Source: Coleofasciculus sp. FACHB-T130 (lineage in GTDB: Bacteria; Cyanobacteriota; Cyanobacteriia; Cyanobacteriales; FACHB-T130). From it: 64,000 bases of DNA. This document shows, one piece after another, positions 57,157 through 64,000 of the stretch. Both the position numbers and the translations under genes were made by a program. The stretch covers positions 62,001-126,000 of the forward strand of contig NZ_JACJOG010000030.1 in NCBI RefSeq assembly GCF_014695375.1, in the 5' to 3' direction. The stretch's first letter is position 1. Every line of letters begins with the position of its first letter. Under the pieces are notes generated by a model. The model did no database searches. It had not been told where the DNA came from and saw only the letters and a program-made list of their open reading frames with translations.

Positions 57157-57492
57157 ATGCCAAAACTCAGATTGATTTCTCTGTACTGCGAACGGACTGA
57201 AGACAACGCCGGGGCTGATGAAGCTTACTTGGTTGTGAATGGACAACAAGTTGGAGGCGTACAAAGTATCAACGATCGCGAAGCACGCAACCTCACTTAT
57301 ATCCCGCCGATTTCTTTTACATCTTCTGCTGAAATTCGGCTTTATGACCAAGATACGGGGATTTTCGATAAGGATGATTATCTGGGCACGTTAAATGCTT
57401 CAAGTAGTCAATTAGGTCGTGGAGAGCAACGGGGTAAGTTTACTGAGGATGATGCTGACTACACTTTGACCTGGGAAGTTCTGGCAGATTAA
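57157..57492 (+). CDS. Small acidic C2-like protein (unrecognised)
   Basis: 111 residues from the ATG at 57157; the frame is open from a TTG at 57136. All-beta pattern with strands LRLISLYCERTED, AYLVVNGQQVGGV, SAEIRLYDQD and YTLTWEVL. IRLYDQDTGIFDKDDYLG resembles the calcium-binding loop of C2 domains, which carry Asp-x-Asp...Asp-Asp. No signal peptide or membrane helix. Not recognised by family name. It ends in a strong terminator and appears monocistronic. Confidence 0.6.
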   Translation: MPKLRLISLYCERTEDNAGADEAYLVVNGQQVGGVQSINDREARNLTYIPPISFTSSAEIRLYDQDTGIFDKDDYLGTLNASSSQLGRGEQRGKFTEDDADYTLTWEVLAD

Positions 57493-57548
57493 GTTTTCTT
57501 GCTTTGTCTGTTTTTACTTTATAGGGAAAAAGTTGCATAAAACGTTTT

Positions 57549-57577
57549 AAAAAGACACGGAAAACCGTGTCTTTTTA
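57549..57577 (+). terminator. Rho-independent terminator
   Basis: AAAAAGACACGG at 57549-57560, AAAA loop, CCGTGTCTTTTT at 57565-57576. Lies 57 bp after the C2-like gene. Confidence 0.85.
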
Positions 57578-57905
57578 ATTCATTATTATCTAGCTAAAGT
57601 ATCTTTTTTGTAGAGTATTTTATTTTAAATCATATAAAGTGCGATCGCCTTCATCAACCAAGATACTTTAGCCAAGGGACGCTTTGTTCGCTTCGCCTTG
57701 AATCCTTTTGCATTCCCTCAAGCTCACATAAGGGCGATCGCCAGTCATGCTTCTTGGAAAGGGTAACAAAATATACTTATAAGTTTAATTTATATTCTTT
57801 TGCTGAGTGGATTTCGTCATAACCAGGACATCTGGGTGATAGAAGTGGTAGTTAATGGTGAACAACTTCCAAATCTAGGGCCTGTATAAAGAAAGTTGAA
57901 AGTTC
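57578..57905. other. Gap without recognised gene
   Basis: About 330 bp before the next small gene, AT-rich, with HIP1 cores. Nothing else identified. Confidence 0.4.
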
Positions 57906-58238
57906 GTGAAGTATTTTTTCCTTTCTGATGGATGGACTGTCGGTCGAGTATGGGAATTCGGCGGCTTGTGGAACGAAAACTCTTGGCGACGCAAACCCGA
58001 AATTCAGCAAATGAACCTTTGCATCTTCGAGCAAGGCGAAAAACTGTGGCTGTATCGAGTAGAAGACGCCATTCTTATGGTCGAAGTCAAACCCACAGCT
58101 CATGTCCCAACTGAGTCAGCCAATCAGAATATTGGTCAAGTAGTGCTAAAACGCTTGATTGATGCTGAAGAGGTCATCCAGAGAATGAACGAGTCAGCAG
58201 CGTTACCCCAACTCAGCAGCACCCAGGAGTCGGGATGA
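57906..58238 (+). CDS. Small hypothetical protein upstream of psbB
   Basis: 110 residues with a GTG start at 57906. Reads as mixed alpha/beta: FFLSDGWTVGRVWEFGGLWNE, NLCIFEQGEKLWLYRVEDAILMVEVKP, then a helix LKRLIDAEEVIQRMNE. The Trp-rich opening and regular strands suggest a real protein. I do not recognise its family. It is 417 bp upstream of psbB on the same strand; linkage to photosystem II is possible only by position. Confidence 0.6.
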   Translation: MKYFFLSDGWTVGRVWEFGGLWNENSWRRKPEIQQMNLCIFEQGEKLWLYRVEDAILMVEVKPTAHVPTESANQNIGQVVLKRLIDAEEVIQRMNESAALPQLSSTQESG

Positions 58239-58655
58239 AAGGTTAAGAATGCGATCGCTACCTTAATCCCAACTGTCAACCCGCTTGCAATGGATTCTAA
58301 CAATAGTTACACTTCTTTAAATGGTAACTCCCCTCGGTCTTCCGACCTAGGAATGGCGTGAACCTGGTGTGACGAGGCCAAAAACCTTATCGACACGATA
58401 AATCGTGTCTGTAACATCTGCCGAGGTAAAACATCAAGTACGCGAAACTCTCATGCAAAAAGCCTGCAATCGGCATGGCTCTTGAAGCTAAGAGTAGGTA
58501 ACATAATCTTTCATTTTCACTTTTGCCTTGTGAAACAGTCCCGCAGTCTTGCAAGAGAGCTTCTCTGGCTTAGATTATGGTAAACAACGGCAAATCGCAC
58601 ATAAAAAAAGAAGCGTCGAAGTAGACACTTATTCATCTGAGGAGGAGCGTAGTCA
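58239..58655. other. Long 5' region of psbB
   Basis: About 417 bp, including the psbB promoter. A short inverted repeat GACACGAT/ATCGTGTC lies at 58392-58409 with a 2-nt loop, and a mini-hairpin GGTC-TTCC-GACC near 58337-58348. Long leaders are common for psbB. No small gene or tRNA seen. Confidence 0.45.
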
Positions 58656-60185
58656 ATGGGACTACCCTGGTACCGAGTACACACAGTCGTCCTGAACGAT
58701 CCAGGTCGATTGATATCTGTACACCTGATGCATACTGCCCTCGTGGCAGGCTGGGCCGGTTCGATGGCCCTGTACGAACTCGCAATTTTTGACCCCAGCG
58801 ACCCAGTCCTGAACCCCATGTGGCGTCAGGGGATGTTTGTACTGCCATTCATGGCTCGCTTGGGTGTAACCGAATCCTGGGGTGGTTGGAGCATTACTGG
58901 CAGCTCAGGAAACTACCCTGGCGTATGGTCATTTGAAGGCGTTGCTGCCGCTCATATCGTCCTTTCCGGTCTGCTGTTCCTGGCTGCCGTCTGGCACTGG
59001 GTTTACTGGGATTTGGAACTGTTTAGAGACCCCCGCACCGGCCAACCAGCGCTCGACTTGCCAAAGATGTTTGGCATTCACCTGCTTTTGTCGGGTCTTT
59101 TGTGCTTTGGATTCGGTGCATTCCACCTGTCGGGGCTATTTGGCCCTGGTATGTGGGTTTCCGACCCCTACGGTATCACTGGCAGCGTCCAACCTGTCGC
59201 GCCAGAGTGGGGACCCGATGGCTTTAATCCGTTCAATCCTGGCGGTGTCGTCGCTCACCACATTGCAGCAGGTGTCGTAGGAATTATCGCTGGTTTGTTT
59301 CACCTAGCAGTTCGACCCCCAGAGCGGCTCTACAAAGCTTTGCGGATGGGGAACATCGAAACCGTGCTTTCCAGCAGTATTGCCGCTGTATTCTTTGCCG
59401 CCTTCGTTGTGGCAGGTACGATGTGGTACGGCAGTGCTACAACTCCGATTGAGCTGTTTGGTCCCACCCGCTATCAGTGGGATGGCGGTTACTTCAAGCA
59501 AGAAATTGACCGGCGCATTCAAGCGAATATTGCTGAAGGGGCGAGCGCTTCCGAAGCTTGGTCGCAAATTCCAGAAAAACTGGCATTTTATGACTATGTC
59601 GGAAACAGCCCTGCGAAGGGTGGTTTGTTCCGCGCAGGTCCAATGAATAAAGGAGATGGGATTGCTCAGGCTTGGTTAGGGCATCCAGTATTCAAAGATG
59701 CTGAAGGTCGGGAATTGTCGGTACGTCGTCTTCCCAACTTCTTTGAAACCTTCCCCGTGATCTTGACCGATAAAGACGGTGTGATTCGCGCCGATATTCC
59801 GTTCCGTCGGGCAGAATCAAAAAATAGCTTTGAGCAAGCGGGTGTCACCGTAAGCTTATACGGCGGTGCTTTGGATGGGAAAACTTTTGATGACCCCGCT
59901 AAAGTGAAGCAATTTGCTCGGAAAGCTCAGCTGGGTGAGCCTTTTGCATTCGACCGCGAAACGCTGAATTCTGACGGGGTGTTCCGCACCAGTCCCCGTG
60001 GCTGGTTCACGTTCGGACACGCTGTATTTGCTCTGCTGTTCTTCTTCGGGCACCTCTGGCATGGCTCTCGGACTCTGTTCCGGGATGTGTTTGCTGGGGT
60101 TGAGGCTGACCTGGAAGAGCAGGTTGAGTGGGGTCTGTTCCAGAAAGTGGGTGACAAGAGTACCCGCAAGAAGGAAGCTGTCTAG
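58656..60185 (+). CDS. psbB: Photosystem II CP47 chlorophyll apoprotein
   Basis: 509 residues, the standard CP47 length. Begins [19 protein letters not shown] and has six membrane helices with chlorophyll-ligating His residues (for example in [16 protein letters not shown] and [10 protein letters not shown]). The large lumenal loop E between helices 5 and 6 (about 260-450) is present, and the C-terminus ends in TRKKEAV. CP47 is an inner antenna of photosystem II and binds the D1/D2 core. The ribosome-binding site GAGGAGGAG is 8-12 bases upstream. psbT follows downstream. Confidence 0.99.
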   Translation: MGLPWYRVHTVVLNDPGRLISVHLMHTALVAGWAGSMALYELAIFDPSDPVLNPMWRQGMFVLPFMARLGVTESWGGWSITGSSGNYPGVWSFEGVAAAHIVLSGLLFLAAVWHWVYWDLELFRDPRTGQPALDLPKMFGIHLLLSGLLCFGFGAFHLSGLFGPGMWVSDPYGITGSVQPVAPEWGPDGFNPFNPGGVVAHHIAAGVVGIIAGLFHLAVRPPERLYKALRMGNIETVLSSSIAAVFFAAFVVAGTMWYGSATTPIELFGPTRYQWDGGYFKQEIDRRIQANIAEGASASEAWSQIPEKLAFYDYVGNSPAKGGLFRAGPMNKGDGIAQAWLGHPVFKDAEGRELSVRRLPNFFETFPVILTDKDGVIRADIPFRRAESKNSFEQAGVTVSLYGGALDGKTFDDPAKVKQFARKAQLGEPFAFDRETLNSDGVFRTSPRGWFTFGHAVFALLFFFGHLWHGSRTLFRDVFAGVEADLEEQVEWGLFQKVGDKSTRKKEAV

Positions 60186-60201
60186 AAAGGTAATCAGGCG
60201 A

Positions 60202-60240
60202 AAGGCAAAAGTTAAGTATTCTTCTTTCGCCTTTTGCCTT
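60202..60240 (+). terminator. TTTTGCC-type hairpin between psbB and psbT
   Basis: AAGGCAAAAG at 60202-60211 pairs with CTTTTGCCTT at 60231-60240, leaving a 19-nt loop. It may attenuate read-through from psbB or protect the psbB mRNA end. Same heptamer family as at 8197-8330. Confidence 0.6.
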
Positions 60241-60298
60241 ATTAGTTTTTCTTGACAAGGTAGACTGGTAGTAAAGCAAACAATCAGGAAATTCTGAT

Positions 60299-60397
60299 AT
60301 GGAAGCCGCTGCTTACATTTTGATTTTGACCCTCGCATTGGGTACTCTCTTCTTTGCGATCGCTTTCCGCGAACCTCCTCGGATTGAGAAGAAGTAG
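60299..60397 (+). CDS. psbT: Photosystem II reaction centre protein T
   Basis: 32 residues, read directly from the sequence: ATG at 60299-60301, stop TAG at 60395-60397. One membrane helix (about residues 4-23) followed by [10 protein letters not shown], where FREPPR is the PsbT signature. PsbT sits at the photosystem II dimer interface. Its position 113 bp behind psbB is the classic cyanobacterial order; it is too short for most gene finders. Confidence 0.95.
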   Translation: MEAAAYILILTLALGTLFFAIAFREPPRIEKK

Positions 60398-60436
60398 TTC
60401 GCACCTAAAGCTCGCAGCACTACAACTTAATATTTA

Positions 60437-60514
60437 GGAAAAGCCACTGAGCCGCAACTGTCTTAACCCTTGTATTTCCACAAGGGTTAAGATAATAACC
60501 GGCTCAGCTTTTCC
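60437..60514 (+). terminator. Large two-part hairpin behind psbT
   Basis: Inner stem CTTAACCCTTGT (60462-60473) and ACAAGGGTTAAG (60480-60491); outer stem GGAAAAG-CTGAGCCG pairing with CGGCTCAG-CTTTTCC (60500-60514), with a 3-nt bulge. T-tract follows. Ends the psbB-psbT unit. Confidence 0.8.
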
Positions 60515-60599
60515 AATTTTAGGTATTTCTTTAGTAAAGTGGCAGATAATTCTAATCCTTCCTCACGCTCGTCTATCCAACAAGCGAGGACTTTTTAAA

Positions 60600-61163
60600 A
60601 TGCAATGTCCTTTATGCCAGTACACCGATAGCCGTGTCCTTGAGTCCCGTTCCACGGAAGCCGGACAAAGTATCCGGCGACGCCGCGAGTGTTTGAAGTG
60701 CAATCATCGCTTCACTACCTACGAACGCATTGAATTTGTTCCGATTACTGTGATCAAACGGGGAGGTCAGCGAGACTCCTTTGATCGTTCCAAGTTGATT
60801 CGTGGGATTGTTCGAGCCTGTGAAAAAACCGGCATCCCCCAAGGAACTCTGGAAGTATTGGTTGATGAAATTGAAGCAGAATTACAGCAGCGAATCATTA
60901 GAGAAGTTACCAGTCAAGAAATTGGGGAATTAGTCCTCCAGCGTCTGCAATCTATCAGCGAAGTTGCATATATCCGTTTTGCCTCGGTCTATCGGCAGTT
61001 TCAAGGAATTCGAGATTTTGTGGATACCTTGAATCATCTGCGAAGTCATGGCAGTGGAACAGAGGAAGACACTGAACTAACAGATCCTCTCGAAAATAAT
61101 AAGTCTTCTTTATCAGAGCCTGGTGACACAGCAATCCAGGCTTCTTTGTTTATTGGTTATTAG
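60600..61163 (+). CDS. nrdR: Transcriptional repressor NrdR
   Basis: 187 residues. N-terminal zinc ribbon with Cys3/Cys6 (MQCPLCQY) and CLKCNHRF, followed by RFTTYERIE, then the ATP-cone domain ([22 protein letters not shown] to RFASVYRQF). NrdR senses ATP/dATP and represses ribonucleotide reductase genes by binding NrdR boxes. The C-terminal 40 residues after RSHGSG are an acidic extension beyond the usual end. S1-type genes follow, the usual cyanobacterial neighbourhood. Confidence 0.95.
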   Translation: MQCPLCQYTDSRVLESRSTEAGQSIRRRRECLKCNHRFTTYERIEFVPITVIKRGGQRDSFDRSKLIRGIVRACEKTGIPQGTLEVLVDEIEAELQQRIIREVTSQEIGELVLQRLQSISEVAYIRFASVYRQFQGIRDFVDTLNHLRSHGSGTEEDTELTDPLENNKSSLSEPGDTAIQASLFIGY

Positions 61164-61228
61164 TAACTAGCAGTTGACAAAGCTGCTATAGTATGCAGTA
61201 GAGATGCGGTAGGTACAGCCGAACATTT

Positions 61229-62072
61229 TTGAATTCAAATTTATCTAGCTTTCGTCCTGGCGACGTTGTAATTGGTAAAGCGATCGCTCTGGAGCCGGAG
61301 GGCGCTTTAATTGACATTGGCGCACCAACAGCTATTTTTCTCCCAATTCGGGAAATGTCAATCAATGAGATTGACTCTCCAGAAGAAGCCTTGCAACTGA
61401 ACGAATCCCGCGAATTTTTGATTGTAAATCAATACGATGAAGCGGGGAATTTGATACTTGGTCTTTCCATCCGACAGCTAGAGAAAAAGCTGGCTTGGGA
61501 ACGAGTGCGTCAAATGCAAGCCGAAAACGTCACACTGTACGCTAAAGTTTATAAGATCAGTGGTGCTGCTGGTCTGTTAGTTAGGATTGAGGGGTTGCGT
61601 AGTTTCATTCCCAGTAATTTGTTGGGTACGTGTAAACATATTCAAAGAGTTAGTGGGAGAACAACTCCAGTTGAAGATCGTTGAGGCAGATGAATACCGC
61701 GATCGCTTGTTTGTTTCCCATCGACTAGCACTGTATCCAGCAGGGATAAAGCATTTAGAAGTTGGTCAAGTTGTTACTGGGAGAGTACTTGCACTCAAGC
61801 CGTATGGTGCATTTATCAATATTGCAGTCATTAACGCTCTGCTGCACATTTCCGAAATTTCCCACGCTGACTTTGACAAACCTGAAAGTATTTTTAAGGT
61901 CGATGATGAAATAAAAGCAATGATAATTTCGATGGATGCTGAGAAAGATCGCGTCTCACTCTCCACAAAAGCACTAGAACCCGAACTAGGTGATATGCTG
62001 AAAAATCCTCAGAAAGTCTATGAAAAAGCTGAGGAAATGGCGGCAAAGTACCGCAACCAGATGCAGAAATAG
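61229..62072 (+). pseudogene. Frameshifted copy of ribosomal protein S1
   Basis: Two frames, 61229-61684 and about 61640-62072, together align along the intact S1 gene at 62323. The first covers PGDVVIGKAIALEPEGALIDIG through VRIEGLRSFIPSN. The second continues from KELVGEQLQLKIVE through ALLHISEISH to EEMAAKYRNQMQK. A +1 frameshift between about 61620 and 61650 separates them. The copy also lacks the first 25-30 residues and an ATG; its frame opens with TTG. It looks like a decaying tandem duplicate. A sequencing error at one base or a still-used frameshift cannot be excluded, but the missing N-terminus argues for decay. Confidence 0.8.
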
Positions 62073-62322
62073 TAGTTGTTGCCTCAGATGTAGTCTTTAG
62101 CTGAAATACCGCTTACCTACTGCTAGGGAGCAATTTTAGCCAAACGGAGGATGAGCAAATTAAGTTATAATATCCTGTCTGGACAACTTCTCGCTCCTAG
62201 AAAATCTCATACAATAGGTTTGGCGAGAGAGCTATGTAGGTGTAAACTGCACGCGGTAAACGTGGGCGTACATCGACAGGAGGCACAGTTAAATACGGAG
62301 ATAACACCAGGAAACGATACGC
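62073..62322. other. Leader region of the intact S1 gene
   Basis: Contains a TATAAT at 62167-62172 without a good -35 element. The leader would then be about 150 nt. GACAGGAGGCAC lies some 45 bases before the ATG at 62323, too far to be its ribosome-binding site. Confidence 0.35.
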
Positions 62323-63435
62323 ATGGTCAATCAGAAAACAACCGCTACAGCAGATATTGGATTTTCTCACGAAGATTTTGCGGCCCTACTCGATAAGTAC
62401 GACTATCACTTTAATCCCGGTGATATTGTCGCCGGTACCGTGTTCAGTTTAGAGCCTAGGGGCGCTCTGATTGACATTGGCGCTAAAACAGCGGCTTACA
62501 TTCCGATTCAGGAGATGTCAATCAATCGGGTTGATGCTCCGGAAGAAGTGTTGCAGTCCAACGAGACGCGAGAATTTTTCATTCTGACCGACGAGAATGA
62601 AGATGGACAGCTAACCCTTTCCATCCGCCGCATTGAGTACATGCGAGCATGGGAGCGAGTCAGGCAGTTGCAGACAGAAGACGCTACAGTGCGATCGCTT
62701 GTCTTCGCTACCAATCGCGGTGGTGCATTGGTACGAATTGAAGGATTGCGCGGGTTTATTCCCGGTTCTCACATCAGCACTCGCAAACCCAAGGAAGATT
62801 TGGTTGGTGAAGAACTACCCCTAAAATTCTTAGAGGTAGACGAAGACCGCAACCGTCTAGTTCTGTCGCACCGACGGGCGCTGGTCGAGCGGAAGATGAA
62901 TCGCCTGGAAGTGGGCGAGGTCGTGATTGGAACGGTACGAGGCATCAAGCCTTATGGTGCATTTATCGATATTGGCGGCGTCAGCGGACTGCTGCACATC
63001 TCCGAGATTTCCCACGACCACATCGACACGCCTCACAGCGTCTTCAATGTCAATGATGAAGTGAAAGTGATGATCATTGACCTTGATGCTGAACGGGGAC
63101 GGATTTCGCTCTCCACCAAGCAGCTAGAGCCAGAACCGGGCGACATGATCAAGAACCGCGATCGCGTCTATGACATGGCGGAAGAAATGGCGGCTAAGTA
63201 TCGGGAGCAGATGCGAGCCAAGCTGCAAGGCACTACGATACCTTCTATAGAAATCGGCGTTTCTGACGAAGAAGCGCTACCTCCTATCGAAGATGAAGAC
63301 GTGCCACCTGCTACAGAAGAGGCAGAAGTTCCACCCGCTATCGAAGCTGAAGAGGTGCCACCCGCTACAGAAGAGGAAGAAGAGTCACCTGATACAGAAG
63401 CTAAAGAGCTGTCACCTGCTATAGAACAAGAGTAA
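62323..63435 (+). CDS. rpsA: 30S ribosomal protein S1, cyanobacterial three-domain form
   Basis: 370 residues. Three S1 RNA-binding domains: about 33-100 (DIVAGTVFSLEPRGALIDIG), 115-180 (divergent) and 195-265 (GEVVIGTVRGIKPYGAFIDIGG), followed by LLHISEISH. This is the shorter S1 of cyanobacteria and chloroplasts; it binds mRNA leaders on the ribosome. After about residue 305 the tail is an acidic proline-containing repeat (units like EEVPPATEE), ending AIEQE. Neighbour of nrdR and its own decayed copy. Confidence 0.95.
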   Translation: MVNQKTTATADIGFSHEDFAALLDKYDYHFNPGDIVAGTVFSLEPRGALIDIGAKTAAYIPIQEMSINRVDAPEEVLQSNETREFFILTDENEDGQLTLSIRRIEYMRAWERVRQLQTEDATVRSLVFATNRGGALVRIEGLRGFIPGSHISTRKPKEDLVGEELPLKFLEVDEDRNRLVLSHRRALVERKMNRLEVGEVVIGTVRGIKPYGAFIDIGGVSGLLHISEISHDHIDTPHSVFNVNDEVKVMIIDLDAERGRISLSTKQLEPEPGDMIKNRDRVYDMAEEMAAKYREQMRAKLQGTTIPSIEIGVSDEEALPPIEDEDVPPATEEAEVPPAIEAEEVPPATEEEEESPDTEAKELSPAIEQE

Positions 63436-63489
63436 TTTTGTTAGGAGACAGAGAAATTTCAGATTTGAAATTTGAAATTAGTAATGACC

Positions 63490-63514
63490 AAAGAGGGAAT
63501 TTCCCTCTTTTTTT
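63490..63514 (+). terminator. Rho-independent terminator behind rpsA
   Basis: AAAGAGGG and CCCTCTTT arms around a 5-nt loop, then a T-tract, 55 bp after the stop. Confidence 0.85.
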
Positions 63515-63545
63515 ATTGCAGTTTAATGAGTTGAGGGGGAAATTT

Positions 63546-64000
63546 TGGTAACAATTCGCTGTCGAGAGGTCACGTTCCCGAATATCCAGGCGGTAATTTT
63601 TGACAAGGACGGCACCCTAGAGGATTCGGAGTCATTTTTGAGAAAGTTGGGGCAAAAGCGATCGCGCATTATAGACGCTCAAATCCCCGGAACCGGAGAC
63701 CCTTTATTAATGGCGTTTGGCATTAATGGAGACACTCTCGACCCTACGGGGTTATTAGCAGTAGGTAGTCATGGAGAGAATGAAATTGCTGCTGCTGCTT
63801 ATATTGCTGAGACCGGACGGGGGTGGCTGGAATCAAGAGCGATCGCTCATCGCGCTTTTAATGAAGCAGACCAATTTCTAAAAGATGCTGCCCCTTCTCC
63901 CTTATTTGTTGGTTCATTGGAAGTGCTGCAACTTCTATTTCAAGCTGGCTTGAAATTAGGAATTTTATCAGCTGCTTCGACTTCACGAGTAGAAGCATTT
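63546..64000 (+). CDS. HAD-family hydrolase, 5' part (cut by window end)
   Basis: About 151 codons to the window edge. Start taken as TTG at 63546 with GAGGGGGAA just upstream. The nucleophile motif FDKDGTLEDSE near residue 20 is the HAD signature (DxDGT). A cap helix region follows, and near residue 130 ILSAASTSR fits the second motif (Ser/Thr). This is a phosphatase-type HAD enzyme, resembling phosphoglycolate phosphatase-like members; the substrate is not readable from the fragment. Confidence 0.85.

Noticed and set aside
60252-60280. Own promoter for psbT (TTGACA at 60252-60257)
   Set aside because: No acceptable -10 element at the right distance, so it was not listed as a feature.
59856-60404. 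182-codon minus-strand frame over the psbB end and psbT
   Set aside because: Antisense to two firmly identified photosystem genes; no coding character.
61600-61690. Programmed +1 frameshift in the upstream S1 copy
   Set aside because: No slippery site or shift-stimulating structure was seen, and the N-terminus with ATG is missing, so decay is the simpler reading.
62151-62396. 81-codon frame across the S1 leader
   Set aside because: Overlaps the S1 start in another frame, mixed composition, no relatives recognised.
1-64000. GCGATCGC octamers as regulatory operators
   Set aside because: These HIP1 palindromes occur in genes and gaps alike throughout and are a genome-wide cyanobacterial signature, not local control sites.

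Overview
This window looks like chromosome from a filamentous cyanobacterium. The evidence is a CP47 gene (psbB) followed by psbT, the magnesium chelatase subunit ChlD, a Tab2/Atab2-type translation factor, an Nfu-type FeS scaffold, several cyanobacteria-specific families (DUF3386, DUF2993, TIGR04376-like) and very frequent GCGATCGC (HIP1) octamers. Heptameric TTTTGCC repeats and CTCAGTCCT-type tandem repeats between genes fit an oscillatorian or nostocalean genome. The species cannot be named from the sequence alone. I saw no tRNA, rRNA, CRISPR array, prophage or intact transposase.

Layout. 1-9350: a ClC chloride channel/transporter cut by the window edge, TldE/PmbA, Tab2, RtcA, a membrane-inserted GNAT, a GH57 enzyme, Nfu and a DUF3386 protein. 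9350-12465: a GAF histidine kinase, a decayed internally deleted copy of that kinase beside it, and an orphan ribbon-helix-helix protein. 12466-19343: lepA, a UDP-xylose/UDP-glucuronate pair (UXS and Ugd), an amino-acid permease and a DUF2993 protein. 19825-31131 is the accessory-looking part: a glycosyltransferase-TPR-methyltransferase fusion, a 1541-residue secreted haemagglutinin-type protein ending in a CHAT (caspase-like) domain, a 238-bp MITE-like element, and a large membrane protein with seven ~100-residue repeats behind its own promoter. 31200-40868: an NGN-like small protein, a TPR protein, a Ski2-type helicase and a GHL10 glycosidase-like exoprotein.

41560-46723 is the most interesting block. 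Four tightly coupled minus-strand genes (4-bp overlap, zero gap, 4-bp overlap) and a fifth just upstream encode, in transcription order: a coiled-coil protein; a transmembrane protein with a possible longin/roadblock-like cytosolic part and a periplasmic OmpA peptidoglycan-binding domain; a Ras-like small GTPase with Glu at the usual Gln61 position; a PAS plus cyclase-homology protein lacking key catalytic residues; and a histidine kinase. I propose this as an undescribed GTPase-controlled envelope signalling system. The domain calls come from reading motifs; the joint function is inference.

47152-64000: YihY-type membrane protein, RNase III, a LabA-like NYN protein, chlD preceded by a long imperfect hairpin, a TIGR04376-like coiled-coil protein, a proline-rich GspC-like protein, MnmG, a small C2-like protein, psbB-psbT, nrdR, a frameshifted start-less copy of ribosomal protein S1, the intact S1 gene with an acidic repeat tail, and the beginning of a HAD phosphatase.
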